Shown: positions 32,013 through 41,010, counted from the first letter of the stretch. The stretch: DNA of 58,134 bases from Nonomuraea turkmeniaca (GCF_005889735.1 NZ_VCKY01000037.1:1-58134), one strand, 5' to 3'. Notes: a model not told the origin generated them from the sequence alone. A program made the numbers and translations.

Positions 32013-33721
32013 AGGTTCGTTACCGGGCAGCCGCGGGAATCGCGGTCCTGGCCATGGCCGTCGCGGCCTGCGGCGGGGGCGGCAGCGAGAGCAAGCAGCC
32101 CACTGCGGAGAAGACGCAGCAGGCGCAGCAGCAGATGGCGGAGACCCCGGCCATCAGCATCAACCCGGTCGCCTACGAGCAGGTCAAGGACGGCGGCACG
32201 CTGACGCTCACGGTCGGCCAGTGGCCGAGCCAGTGGAACGGCAACCACGTCGACGGCAACCAGGCGGACACGGCCGAGATGCTCGACGTGTTCATGCCCC
32301 AGCTGATGATGGCCGACGCGGAGGCCAACTTCACGCCGAACAAGGACTACGTGACCGACGTCAAGAACGACATGTCGTCGGGCAAGCAGGTCGTCACCTA
32401 CACGATCAACGACAAGGCCACCTGGTCGGACGGCACGCCGATCACGTGGAAGGACCTCGAGGCCACGTGGAAGGCCAACAGCGGCGAGAACAAGAAGTTC
32501 AAGCCGGCGTCCACGGACGGCTGGGACAAGATCGAGTCGGTGGCGAAGGGCGACTCGGACAAGGTGGCCATCATCACCTTCTCCAAGCCGTACCCGGAGT
32601 GGCAGGGCATGTTCAACCGGGGGACCTCGCACCTCTTCCCGGCCAAGCACCTCGAGACGCCTGAGGCGTACGACAAGGACTACCTGCAGAAGATCCCGGC
32701 CACCGCGGGCCCCTTCAAGGTGGAGAAGCTCGACGAGGGCACCAAGACGCTCACGCTCGTGCGTGACGACAAGTGGTGGGGCAGGAAGCCCAAGCTCGAC
32801 AAGGTCATCTTCCGTGCGATCGAGTCGCCCGCCGCGCAGGTGAACGCCTTCGCCAACGGCGAGCTCGACGCCGTCGAGATCCCGTCGGGTGCCCCGGCCG
32901 AGCTCAAGCGGGCCAAGGAAGTCCCCGGCGCGGAGATCCGCAAGGCGCTCAGCCCGAACTGGCGGCACTTCACCGTCAACAACCAGAGCGAGTTCCTGAA
33001 GGACAAGTCGGTCCGCCAGGCCATCCAGTACGCGATCAACCGTGACGTGATCACGCAGTCCGACCTTAAGGACATGGACTGGCCGATCCAGACGCTCGGC
33101 AACCACGTCTTCATGAACAACCACAAGGGCTACGTCGACAACTCCGGCGACCTCGGCAAGTACAACCTGGAGAAGGCCAAGCAGCTGCTCGACGCGGCCG
33201 GCTGGAAGCAGGAGGGCGAGTACCGCAAGAAGGACGGCAAGGAGTTCGCGCTGAACTTCGTCATCCCCACGGGCACGCCGGTCTCGCAGACGGAGGGCGA
33301 GCTCACCCAGGCCATGCTCAAGGAGGCCGGGATCAAGGTGACGATCCGCCCCGTCCCCCTTGACAAGTTCTTCAACGACTACATCATCAAGGGCGACTTC
33401 GACCTGGTGCCGTTCTCGTGGATCGGCACGCCCCTGCCGATCGGCAGCCTGAAGCAGATCTACTTCACCGGCTCGGAGAGCAACTTCCCGAAGGCCAGCG
33501 ACCCGGCCGTCGACGCCGCCATCCAGGCCGCGGTGGACGAGATGGACCCGGCCAAGGCCGTCGAGCTGGCCAACGCCGCGGACAAGCTGATCTGGGACAT
33601 GGTGCACACCATCCCGCTGTACCAGCGTCCTGACATCTACGCGGTCAAGAAGACGCTCGCCAACTTCGGTTCGCGCGGCTACGCCTACTACGACTACACG
33701 CAGATCGGCTTCACCGGCTGA
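32009..33721 (+). CDS. ABC transporter substrate-binding lipoprotein, family 5 (peptide type)
   Basis: A 570-residue extracytoplasmic solute-binding protein. Signal peptide AAAGIAVLAMAVAACGGGGS with lipobox VAAC; then GGTLTLTVGQWPSQWNGNHV, DKATWSDGTPITWKDLEATW (the family 5 signature region), FNRGTSHLFPAKHL, GPFKVEKLDEGTKTLTLVRD, VRQAIQYAINRDVI and a C-terminal lobe. Ligands are usually oligopeptides. The GTG at 32009 has AGGAGGA just upstream within the ATPase gene. Last gene of the operon, followed by a strong hairpin. Confidence 0.94.
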   Translation: MKVRYRAAAGIAVLAMAVAACGGGGSESKQPTAEKTQQAQQQMAETPAISINPVAYEQVKDGGTLTLTVGQWPSQWNGNHVDGNQADTAEMLDVFMPQLMMADAEANFTPNKDYVTDVKNDMSSGKQVVTYTINDKATWSDGTPITWKDLEATWKANSGENKKFKPASTDGWDKIESVAKGDSDKVAIITFSKPYPEWQGMFNRGTSHLFPAKHLETPEAYDKDYLQKIPATAGPFKVEKLDEGTKTLTLVRDDKWWGRKPKLDKVIFRAIESPAAQVNAFANGELDAVEIPSGAPAELKRAKEVPGAEIRKALSPNWRHFTVNNQSEFLKDKSVRQAIQYAINRDVITQSDLKDMDWPIQTLGNHVFMNNHKGYVDNSGDLGKYNLEKAKQLLDAAGWKQEGEYRKKDGKEFALNFVIPTGTPVSQTEGELTQAMLKEAGIKVTIRPVPLDKFFNDYIIKGDFDLVPFSWIGTPLPIGSLKQIYFTGSESNFPKASDPAVDAAIQAAVDEMDPAKAVELANAADKLIWDMVHTIPLYQRPDIYAVKKTLANFGSRGYAYYDYTQIGFTG

Positions 33722-33738
33722 TCCACGTGGAGCACGAC

Positions 33739-33768
33739 GACCCCCGGCCGGTTCTCCGGCCGGGGGTC
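33739..33768 (+). terminator. Rho-independent-like terminator after the oligopeptide operon
   Basis: A perfect 13-base stem GACCCCCGGCCGG with loop TTCT and its complement, 17 bases after the stop. The stem can extend further through GACGAC/GTCGTC with a 2-base bulge. A short run of T follows imperfectly, as is common in high-GC actinomycetes. Confidence 0.85.
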
Positions 33769-33831
33769 TTGTCGTCGGCCTCCGGCCGGCCTTCGATGAG
33801 TGGGCCTCAGAAGGGCGATCTCTGGAGGAGC

Positions 33832-34281
33832 CGACGCATGGCTTAGGTGCATCCGCAGCCGTTCTGACCCTCGTCCTCGCAGGCCCCGGCCGACGTCGCG
33901 CGGCCACCCGCGAAGGTGCTGGCCCTGCGCATCGGCGTGCACCGCGACGGCTCGCGTACCGGCGTGTTCCTGCCCTCGGCCCGCACCATCGAGGAGGCCA
34001 TCGCCGCCGAGCAGGGCACGGTCAGCTGGCCGCAGCAGACCGGGCCGGTGACCGACGTGCTCTACTCGGCGGCGGGCAACACCGCGGACGCGCTCTGGTA
34101 CGACTACGGCGTGTTCGGCTGGGACTTCGAGGTCGGCGCCGACCTGTGGAACCCGCGGACACGCACGTGGGAGGGCGTGGGCTTCGAGCCGCCGTTCAGC
34201 GAGGGCCAGGAGGAGGCGCTGGAGTTCGCCACCGGCCTGATCTCGCTGATCGGGGTGGCGGCCGACTACCGGGAGCCCTGA
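33832..34281 (+). pseudogene. M14 zinc carboxypeptidase, 3' remnant with signal-peptide scrap
   Basis: The open frame to 34281 reads AAGNTADALWYDYGVFGWDF followed by EVGADLWNP and EEALEFATGLISLIGVAADY. This is the C-terminal part of bacterial M14 carboxypeptidases, with the catalytic Glu probably that of FEVGAD. In front, GGAGGAG precedes an ATG (33838-33840), and a hydrophobic signal-like stretch ASAAVLTLVLAG is encoded in another frame. Thus the start, part of the signal peptide and the last roughly 120 codons remain, with frameshifts and a large deletion removing the zinc ligands. Non-functional. Confidence 0.65.
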
Positions 34282-35120
34282 GCGAACTCGCGTAGCGTCG
34301 TCGGCGGGCGGCCGCCGACGCGTTCGATGCTCTCGGTGACCTCGTAGAGAGGGTGGTGCCCGGATCCGATGAAGCGGAAGAGCGCCCACAGGTGCGTGAG
34401 ATGCTCGACCGCGACCTCGTCCTGGTAGATGGCCATGGCGCGGGCCTCCCACTCCTCGGGAGGCACGTCCACGTACGGGATCCCGAACGCGTCGGCCACC
34501 TCGCCGATGGTCGCCATCTGCCCGTTCACCAGGCACACGGGTTCGGCTGGGCCGGGGTCGAGCAGGAGCCCGGCCCCCACCCTGGCCACGTCGGCGGCGG
34601 CGACGAGCGGGACGAGCGTGTCCCCGCCGCCGAGCGGCAGGGACAGCTCGCGGTCGCCGGACGCGGCCGCCACCACGGCCAGGTTCTCGAAGAACACGCC
34701 GGCACGCAGGTGCACCGCGCCCACCCCGGCCCAGTCGAAGACCTGCTCCGACAGCCAGTGGCGGCGCATGCGCGGGGTGCCCGCCTCGGGGGAGGCGTCC
34801 AGCTGGGACACCTCGACGACCCGCTCCACCCCCTCCTCCTTGGCCGCCGCCGCGAACGCCGCGGTGGCGTCGAGCAGCCCGGCCGTCACCGGGTACGTGA
34901 AGTACGCGCGCCGGACCCCGCGCATGGCCGGGCGCACCGTGGTGATCTCGCGTAAGTCGCCGACGACCACCTCGGCGCCGATCTTGCGGAGCTCCTCGGC
35001 CCGGTGGTCGTCGGCGCGCACGAAGGCCCGCACCTGCTCGCCGCGCTCCAGCAGCAGGTCCACGACCTGCCGCCCGGTCGCTCCCTGTAGCCCGCCGGCC
35101 GCGCCCGTCACGAGGATCAT
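34266..35120 (-). CDS. NmrA-like NAD(P)-binding protein (atypical SDR)
   Basis: A 284-residue Rossmann protein: MILVTGAAGGLQGATGRQVV, then VVVGDLREITTVRPAMRGV, RAYFTYPVTAG and VVEVSQLDASPEAGTPRMRR, as in NmrA/QOR2-type proteins that sense or use NAD(P)H. It lacks the Tyr-x3-Lys pair of classical SDRs as far as seen. The start overlaps the stop of the upstream gene by 4 bases, so the two form an operon opposite the TetR regulator. Its 3' end overlaps the M14 remnant. Confidence 0.87.
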   Translation of the reverse strand: MILVTGAAGGLQGATGRQVVDLLLERGEQVRAFVRADDHRAEELRKIGAEVVVGDLREITTVRPAMRGVRRAYFTYPVTAGLLDATAAFAAAAKEEGVERVVEVSQLDASPEAGTPRMRRHWLSEQVFDWAGVGAVHLRAGVFFENLAVVAAASGDRELSLPLGGGDTLVPLVAAADVARVGAGLLLDPGPAEPVCLVNGQMATIGEVADAFGIPYVDVPPEEWEARAMAIYQDEVAVEHLTHLWALFRFIGSGHHPLYEVTESIERVGGRPPTTLREFAQGSR

Positions 35121-36145
35121 GATTCCGCCTTTCCTGGGAGAGTGAGCGTGAAGAGGCCGAGCCGCTCCAGGTCGCGCAGGAACGGGCCGGGCGCGAACGC
35201 CTCAGCGGGGGAGTAGACGCCCGGGCGGCCGTGACCGCCGGCCAGCCGTACCGCGGCTTCCACCGACGCCAGGGCGCTCAGCCGCCACAGGTCGTGGCCG
35301 CTGACCTGCCCCGCGCTGCCGCCGTCCGCGGTGATCACTTGGGTGGCGACGGTGAAGCGGGAGCCCGCCCTGGTGGCGGCGTCCACGTGCTCGCTGGTGA
35401 ACGCCTGCTCCTCCTCGAACGTGTGCGCCGTGAGCTGCGCCTCGACGTGGCGCGTCCGCACGTGCCTGGGCACGGTGACCACCTCCGAGAACGGGACGGG
35501 GGCGATCATCGTCCGCGGCCCGAGCGGCGGGGGGAACGGGAACACCGCGTTACGCGGCTCGACGTAGCCGACATGCTGCTCGCCGTCCGTGTACGTGATC
35601 CGCCGGGTGTCGGCGAACAGCAGCTCGGCGGTCTGCTTGGCCCCGGTCGTCAGCCGCCAGCCCGACACCGCGTAGGCGGTGATCACCCGGTCGATCCCGG
35701 TCAGGCCCTCGGCCACGGCGCCGGCGAGCAGGTCGCCCGTCCCGCCGTAGAAGCTCATCGCGGTGACCATGGTGATGCCTTTTCGCCTGGCGGGCTCCTG
35801 AAGAGTGTCGAAGATCCATTTGGTGTGGTGCTGCTCGAGCGCGTGGTCGACGTAGTGGCATCCCGCCTCCACCGCGGCGGTGGCGACGGGCTCGCCGGTG
35901 TGCGTGAACGGCCCCGCGCAGTGGATCAGCACGTTCGCCTGCCCGGCGAGCTCCCGTAACGCGGCCGGGTCGTCGAGCGTCGCCTGGTGCACGGGGGCTC
36001 CGCCGAGCTCCTCGGACAGGGCCTTGAGCGCGCCGGCGTCCCTGCCGGACAGGATCACGTCTTTGCCGCGGGCGCGGAGTTCGGCCGCCACCAGGCGTCC
36101 GGTGTGGCCGGTGGCGCCGTAGACGGCGATGTGCGGTGAGGACAA
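35117..36145 (-). CDS. Saccharopine dehydrogenase-like NAD(P)-binding protein
   Basis: A 342-residue protein of the type that includes trans-acting enoyl reductases: IAVYGATGHTGRLVAAELRA (GxxGxxG), NVLIHCAGPFTHTGEPVATA, CHYVDHALEQHHTKW and MSFYGGTGDLLAGAVAEGL. It probably reduces or isomerises an unsaturated lipid or polyketide-like substrate, but this is not determinable here. Divergent from the TetR gene 84 bases away across a clear operator, hence probably its main target together with the downstream NmrA gene. Confidence 0.85.
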   Translation of the reverse strand: MSSPHIAVYGATGHTGRLVAAELRARGKDVILSGRDAGALKALSEELGGAPVHQATLDDPAALRELAGQANVLIHCAGPFTHTGEPVATAAVEAGCHYVDHALEQHHTKWIFDTLQEPARRKGITMVTAMSFYGGTGDLLAGAVAEGLTGIDRVITAYAVSGWRLTTGAKQTAELLFADTRRITYTDGEQHVGYVEPRNAVFPFPPPLGPRTMIAPVPFSEVVTVPRHVRTRHVEAQLTAHTFEEEQAFTSEHVDAATRAGSRFTVATQVITADGGSAGQVSGHDLWRLSALASVEAAVRLAGGHGRPGVYSPAEAFAPGPFLRDLERLGLFTLTLPGKAES

Positions 36146-36171
36146 GGCTCACCTCCATGATTCATACTGTG

Positions 36172-36202
36172 GGTATGTAACTGTGTTATGAAGTTACGTA
36201 CC
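36172..36202. promoter_or_regulatory. TetR-type operator
   Basis: GGTATGTAAC (36172-36181) and GTTACGTACC (36193-36202) form a 10-base inverted repeat with one mismatch and an 11-base spacer, midway between the divergent genes. Further half-site-like copies (ATACTGTGGGTATG upstream, GTATGTAAGT at 36207-36216) extend the site. Confidence 0.72.
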
Positions 36203-36229
36203 GCGAGTATGTAAGTCAATGGGAGCACG

Positions 36230-36811
36230 ATGATCCGCCGTACTCAGGCAGAGCGTTCGGACGAGACCACGGCGGCGCTGGTGCGGGCCGCGCGGGAGTT
36301 GTTCGGGGGCAACGGTTATGCGGGGACCTCGATCGACGCGGTCGCCGCCGCGGCGGGGGTGACCAAGGGAGCCGCGTATCACCATTTCGGGGGGAAGTTG
36401 CCGTTGTTCCGGGCGGCGTTCGAGGGGGAGCTGGGGGAGATCTGCGCCAAGCTGGAGCGGGTCGCGGCCGAGGAGGGCGACCCGTGGGCGGCGCTGCGGC
36501 GGGGTGCCCGCACCTTCCTGGAGCACTGTCTCGATCCCGGGTTCCAGCAGATCGTGATGCTGGACGCGCCCTCGGTGCTGGGGTGGGAGGCGGTGCGGGC
36601 GGCCGAGCACGATCACCTGCTGGGGATCCTGGTCGCCGGCTTCAGCATGGTGGCCGAAGACGACGAGGCGGCCGTGCCCGCCCGCGCGCAACTCGTCTTC
36701 GGCGCGTTGTGCGAGGGCGGCATGTTGCTGGCCCGCTCCCCGGACCCGGCGGCCGAACTGCCGCGCCTCGCCTCCGAGGCCGACCGCCTCCTGGAGGCGC
36801 TCCGAGTCTGA
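36230..36811 (+). CDS. TetR/AcrR-family transcriptional regulator
   Basis: A 193-residue regulator with the typical helix-turn-helix at the N-terminus: TTAALVRAARELFGGNGYAG, TSIDAVAAAAGVTKGAAYHH and FGGKLPLFRAAFEG. The ligand-binding helices behind show no recognisable specificity. It is divergent from the reductase/NmrA operon, and the interval holds an inverted repeat of the right size. Local repression relieved by a small ligand is the likely mode. Confidence 0.94.
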   Translation: MIRRTQAERSDETTAALVRAARELFGGNGYAGTSIDAVAAAAGVTKGAAYHHFGGKLPLFRAAFEGELGEICAKLERVAAEEGDPWAALRRGARTFLEHCLDPGFQQIVMLDAPSVLGWEAVRAAEHDHLLGILVAGFSMVAEDDEAAVPARAQLVFGALCEGGMLLARSPDPAAELPRLASEADRLLEALRV

Positions 36812-36997
36812 CCGCCCACCCATCGGGCGCTTTCCGGCGTACGATCGCCGTCGGCCGCGGCCCAGGGCCGCCACGGAAGCGGGGGGAAAGTTTCACCTGA
36901 TCTTGCGCTGTTTGCCCAGGTGCGGTGGGTGGCCGTGGACGGCGTCGTGAGCGGGACAGGGAAACCCGGGGGGCCGAGATTTAGAGTCCGTAGTGAA

Positions 36998-37011
36998 TGG
37001 GAGCGCTCCCA
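36998..37011. promoter_or_regulatory. CebR-type operator TGGGAGCGCTCCCA
   Basis: A perfect 14-base palindrome identical to the known CebR box of streptomycetes, where CebR represses cellulose/cellobiose utilisation genes until cellobiose is present. It lies 28 bases before the ATG of the secreted GH3 enzyme. Confidence 0.88.
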
Positions 37012-37039
37012 CCCCCGAGCCGAGCTGGAGCAGCGTGCC

Positions 37040-39484
37040 ATGTTGAAGACCACGATCAGGCAGTGGGCGTTGCGGGTGGTGGCCGTGGCGCTGCTCGTCG
37101 CCACGGGACCGGCCGTCACCCCCGCGTCCGCGGCCGCGGCGCTCCCGTACCAGGACCCGACCCTGCCCGTGCCGACCAGAGTGGCCGACCTGATAGGGCG
37201 GATGTCGCTGGACGAGAAGCTCGGGCAGATGACGCAGGCCGAGCGCACGATCAACGCCGCCGACGTCACGACGTACCGGCTGGGCTCGGTGTTGTCGGGC
37301 GGCGGCTCCGCGCCGTCACCGAACACCCCCGCATCCTGGGCAGACATGTACGACAGGTTCCAGAACGCTGCGCTGGCCACTCCGCTGGGCATCCCCATCC
37401 TGTACGGCGTGGACGCCGTGCACGGCCACAACAACGTCGTTGGCGCCACGATCTTCCCGCACAACATCGGCCTCGGCGCGACGAGGGATCCGGACCTCGT
37501 GCAGCGGATCGGCCGCGCCGTGGCCGAGGAGGTCTCCGGCACCGGGGTGGACTGGAACTTCGCGCCCTGCCTGTGCGTGGCTCGCAACGACCGGTGGGGC
37601 CGCACGTACGAGTCCTTCGGCGAGACGCCCGAGCTGCCCTCCTCCATGGCCACGATCATCACCGGCCTCCAGGGGACCACGCTGAACGGCCCTGCCTCCG
37701 TGCTCGCCACCGCCAAGCACTACCTCGGCGACGGTGGCACGACCGGCGGCGACGACCAGGGCGACACCCAGCTGTCCGAAGCCGACCTGCGGGCGATCCA
37801 CCTGCCGCCGTTCCGCGCCGCGATCGAGCGCGGCGTCGGCTCGGTGATGATCTCCTTCAGCAGCTGGAACGGTTCCAGGCTGCACGGCCACCAGTACCTG
37901 ATCACCACCGTACTCAAGGGCGAGCTCGGCTTCTCCGGCTTCGTGGTCTCCGACTGGAACGGCATCGACCAGATCGACGGCGCCCCCGGGGCGTCCGCGC
38001 TCGACGTGCGCACGGCCGTGAACGCCGGCATCGACATGGTGATGGCGCCGACGGACTGGCGGCAGTTCATCGACCTGTTGCGGGCCGAGGTGCAGGCCGG
38101 CCGGGTCGCGGCCGCCCGGGTTGACGACGCGGTCCGGCGCATCCTGACGAAGAAGTTCGAGCTCGGCCTGTTCGAGAAGCCGCTGACGGACCGGTCCTAC
38201 ACCGCGACCGTGGGCAGCGCGGCGCACCGGACGCTGGCCCGCGAGGCGGTGGCCAAGTCCCAGGTCGTACTGAAGAACAGCGGGAACGTGCTGCCGCTGG
38301 TCCCGGGCGGCAAGATCTTCGTGGCCGGCAAGAGCGCGGACGACATCGGCAACCAGAGCGGCGGCTGGACGATCTCGTGGCAGGGCTCGTCCGGCGCCAT
38401 CACGCCCGGCACCACGATCCTCCAGGGCATCAGGAACGCCGCTGGCTCCGGCACGACCGTCACCTACAGCCGTGACGGCAGCGGCATCGACGGCTCCTAC
38501 CGTGCGGCGATCGCGGTAGTCGGCGAGACCCCGTACGCGGAGGGCGAGGGCGACCGGTCCGGCGGGCTCGGCCTGGACACCGCGGACCTGAACACGCTCT
38601 CCACCCTGCGTGCCGCCGGGGTGCCCGTCGTGGTGGTGCTGGTGTCGGGACGTCCTATGGACATCGCCGCCCAGCTGCCCGGCTGGAATGCCCTGGTGGC
38701 CGCCTGGCTGCCGGGCACGGAGGGTCAGGGTGTGGCCGACGTGCTGTTCGGGGCCGTTCAGCCCACCGGGAAGCTGCCCATGACGTGGATGAGCAGCGCC
38801 TCCCAGCAGCCGATCAACGCGGGCGACGGCAAGACGCCGCTGTTCGCGCAGGGCTTCGGGCTGACGTACGAGACGCCGGACGACGACACCGGCCCGCCCA
38901 CCGCGCCGGGCACTCCCGTCGCGTCGGACGTCACCTCGTCGTCGGCGCGGCTGTCGTGGGCGGCCTCGTCCGACGACGTGGGGGTGACCGGCTACGACGT
39001 GGTGCGCGTGCAGTCGTCGGGGGAGACGGCGGTCACCACGTCCTCGACCACCTCGGCCACCGTCACCGGCCTGGCCGCGAACACGTCCTACACCTTCGCC
39101 GTCTACGCCAAGGACGCCGCGGGCAACCGCTCGCCGCGCTCCGGCACCGTCACCGTGACCACGCAGGCGGGCGGCGGGACGGGGAGTTGCACGGCCACGG
39201 CGACCGTGCAGAGCCAGTGGAGCACCGGGTACGTGATCCAGGTGACCGTGACGAACACCGGCACGATCCCATCGAACGGCTGGACGGTCAGGTTCACGGT
39301 GCCGTCCGGTCACCAGATCGTCGGGGGGTGGAACGTCTCCATGTCGGTGAGCGGCCAGGCCGCCACGGCAGGCAGCGTCGCGCACAACAGCACGCTCGCG
39401 CCCGGGGCCAGCACCTCCTTCGGCTTCCAGGGCACCCGGCCGAGCGGTGACAACCGTCTCCCGTCGGGGTACACCTGCTCCTGA
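37040..39484 (+). CDS. Secreted GH3 glycosidase with FN3 and CBM2 domains
   Basis: An 814-residue exported enzyme. Signal peptide LRVVAVALLVATGPAVTPAS; GH3 domain from about residue 40 with SLDEKLGQMTQAER, TPLGIPILYGVDAVHGHNNV, CVARNDRWGRTYESFGETPE, VLATAKHYLGDGGTTGG and the nucleophile Asp305 in FVVSDWNGIDQI. The second GH3 domain has VVVLVSGRPMDIAAQLPGW. An FN3 module (about 620-710; SSARLSWAASSDDVGVTGYD) and a C-terminal CBM2 (TVQSQWSTGYVIQVTVTNTG, paired Cys in GSCTATAT and GYTCS) follow. It acts outside the cell on cellulose- or xylan-derived beta-glucans; a CebR box in front supports a beta-glucan role. ATG 37040 was chosen because the signal peptide begins there. Confidence 0.95.
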   Translation: MLKTTIRQWALRVVAVALLVATGPAVTPASAAAALPYQDPTLPVPTRVADLIGRMSLDEKLGQMTQAERTINAADVTTYRLGSVLSGGGSAPSPNTPASWADMYDRFQNAALATPLGIPILYGVDAVHGHNNVVGATIFPHNIGLGATRDPDLVQRIGRAVAEEVSGTGVDWNFAPCLCVARNDRWGRTYESFGETPELPSSMATIITGLQGTTLNGPASVLATAKHYLGDGGTTGGDDQGDTQLSEADLRAIHLPPFRAAIERGVGSVMISFSSWNGSRLHGHQYLITTVLKGELGFSGFVVSDWNGIDQIDGAPGASALDVRTAVNAGIDMVMAPTDWRQFIDLLRAEVQAGRVAAARVDDAVRRILTKKFELGLFEKPLTDRSYTATVGSAAHRTLAREAVAKSQVVLKNSGNVLPLVPGGKIFVAGKSADDIGNQSGGWTISWQGSSGAITPGTTILQGIRNAAGSGTTVTYSRDGSGIDGSYRAAIAVVGETPYAEGEGDRSGGLGLDTADLNTLSTLRAAGVPVVVVLVSGRPMDIAAQLPGWNALVAAWLPGTEGQGVADVLFGAVQPTGKLPMTWMSSASQQPINAGDGKTPLFAQGFGLTYETPDDDTGPPTAPGTPVASDVTSSSARLSWAASSDDVGVTGYDVVRVQSSGETAVTTSSTTSATVTGLAANTSYTFAVYAKDAAGNRSPRSGTVTVTTQAGGGTGSCTATATVQSQWSTGYVIQVTVTNTGTIPSNGWTVRFTVPSGHQIVGGWNVSMSVSGQAATAGSVAHNSTLAPGASTSFGFQGTRPSGDNRLPSGYTCS

Positions 39485-39493
39485 CGCTCCGGG

Positions 39494-39532
39494 GCGAGAC
39501 GGCCGCGGCACGTTGCTCGTCGGCCGTCTCGC
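39494..39532 (+). terminator. Hairpin terminator after the GH3-CBM2 gene
   Basis: A perfect 12-base stem GCGAGACGGCCG (39494-39505) and its complement (39521-39532) with a 15-base loop, 10 bases after the stop. It sits between convergent genes, so it may serve both. Confidence 0.7.
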
Positions 39533-39653
39533 GGAACGACGGCGCGCGGGTTACGCGGCCTCCCCCGTGTGGTGCGGGACGCATCGACGGGCGGCGGCCC
39601 GCCCTTCCGGGCGGGCGTGCCCTGGACCGGCGTCCTCCGACGCCGCCCTTGCC

Positions 39654-40832
39654 TCAGCAGATGCTCTGGGCGCTGTTGACCAGGGTGTTGTTCCTGAACG
39701 TGGTGTTGACCCCGCATGGGCTCTCCCTGATGGCGGAGTTGGTCACGCGCAGGTTCTGGATGATGATGTCGGCGGTGTTGGGGAACTCCGAGCGCGCGGC
39801 GAGCCGGATGTCGCCTGGCCCGGTGACGCTGCCGCTCTGCGCGGCGATGTTCACGTTGTAGCAGTTCTCGATCAGGATGGCGTTGTTGCCGGTCTGCGCG
39901 ATGTCCACGCGGTCGATGACGGCCCCGCCGCTCTCCGACACGCAGAAGACGCCGCGCCCGCCGCCACGCGCGATCACCTGGCCGACCCGGATGTTGGTGG
40001 GGTAGCCGCTGCCGATCCGGCCGTTCCTGTTGGCCATGCGGAAGGCCGCGTAGCCGGTGCCGGTGCCCGCGCCCTGCGCGTCCACCGTGTTCACGGTCGC
40101 GTTGACGGTGTCGTTCAGCAGCAGCCCGGAGTGGCCGGTGTTGCGGGCCACGACGGTGCCCACCGTGAGACCGTCCACGCCGTACGTTTCCACGCCATGG
40201 GTGCTGGTGCCGGAGACGTAGACGTTGTCGATCCGGACGTTCCTCGTGCGTACGCTACGGTCGCCGTGGTTGTCGATGCGGATGCCCAGGCCGCTGGAGA
40301 GCCGCATGTCGATCTGGCCGAGCGTGATGTTGACGCCGTTGCGCACGAAGATGCCGTACAGCGGGCCGCCGGTCACGGTCAGGTGCTGGACCTCGACGTC
40401 CGTAACGCCACGGGCGTACACGACCGCCTGGTCGCCCGAGCCGGAGCCGGTCACGTTGACGGTGCCGCAGACGTCGAGCACCGTGTAGCTCGGCAGGGAC
40501 AGCCGCGAGCCGGCGCTCATCGTGCCTGAGCCCCGCACGACGACCCGCTGTTTCGAGGTGCGCCCCGCGGTGAGGCTGCTCACCGCGGCCTGCATGGCCG
40601 ACAACATGCTGGTGCCGGTGTAGACGGTCCGGCTGCCGTTGCGGGCGGTCCACGTGCTGCCGCTCAGCACCGCCTCCGCGTTGGCGGTGCCGTCGCCGCA
40701 GGCCAGCGTGGAGTGCTGCGTGGCGCGGACGGTTTCCGCGGTGGCCGGGGCGGACAGTGCGGTGGCCGTGAGGGCCAGCGCCGCGAGGCCGGTCCCGAGC
40801 CTGGTGATGGGCCTTACCTTGCTGGTTCCCAT
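39654..40832 (-). CDS. Secreted right-handed beta-helix protein (pectate-lyase-like fold)
   Basis: A 392-residue exported protein. Signal peptide LGTGLAALALTATALSAPAT, then solenoid repeats: YTVLDVCGTVNVTGSGSGDQ, VEVQHLTVTGGPLYGIFVRN, VRIDNVYVSGTSTHGVETYG, VVARNTGHSGLLLNDTVNAT and IIIQNLRVTNSAIRE. Such Asn/Gly/Val-rich ladders form parallel beta-helices of the PbH1 type, found in polysaccharide lyases and GH28-like enzymes. Substrate unknown; the neighbourhood suggests plant polysaccharide. ATG 40832 is backed by AGGAGCG; the long frame further upstream is non-coding. A perfect 28-bp palindrome lies 57 bases upstream. Confidence 0.87.
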   Translation of the reverse strand: MGTSKVRPITRLGTGLAALALTATALSAPATAETVRATQHSTLACGDGTANAEAVLSGSTWTARNGSRTVYTGTSMLSAMQAAVSSLTAGRTSKQRVVVRGSGTMSAGSRLSLPSYTVLDVCGTVNVTGSGSGDQAVVYARGVTDVEVQHLTVTGGPLYGIFVRNGVNITLGQIDMRLSSGLGIRIDNHGDRSVRTRNVRIDNVYVSGTSTHGVETYGVDGLTVGTVVARNTGHSGLLLNDTVNATVNTVDAQGAGTGTGYAAFRMANRNGRIGSGYPTNIRVGQVIARGGGRGVFCVSESGGAVIDRVDIAQTGNNAILIENCYNVNIAAQSGSVTGPGDIRLAARSEFPNTADIIIQNLRVTNSAIRESPCGVNTTFRNNTLVNSAQSIC

Positions 40833-40889
40833 ACGTCGCTCCTGATGACGGGGGCCTGCATCCGGCCGGGATGCCATCCGACACGACGT

Positions 40890-40917
40890 CCGGTGGATGA
40901 ATCGATTCATCCACCGG
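40890..40917. promoter_or_regulatory. Perfect 28-bp palindrome upstream of the beta-helix gene
   Basis: The left half is CCGGTGGATGAATC and the right half its exact reverse complement, with no spacer. The core TGAATCGATTCA resembles LacI-family operators (central CG). The position suggests the control site of the beta-helix gene. No LacI gene is next to it. Confidence 0.75.
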
Positions 40918-41010
40918 CATGCAGGCGACCTGCGGAAACGACGGCAAACCTGGCCGATTCGACTCGGAGTATTGCAACGTTCAAATCGGCCAGTCAACCA
41001 TCCGTGAAAC

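Noticed and set aside
31997..33907. Reverse-strand open frame of 636 codons opposite the peptide-binding protein
   Set aside because: Shadow of the lipoprotein gene; Val/Asp/Leu/Arg-rich and without motifs.
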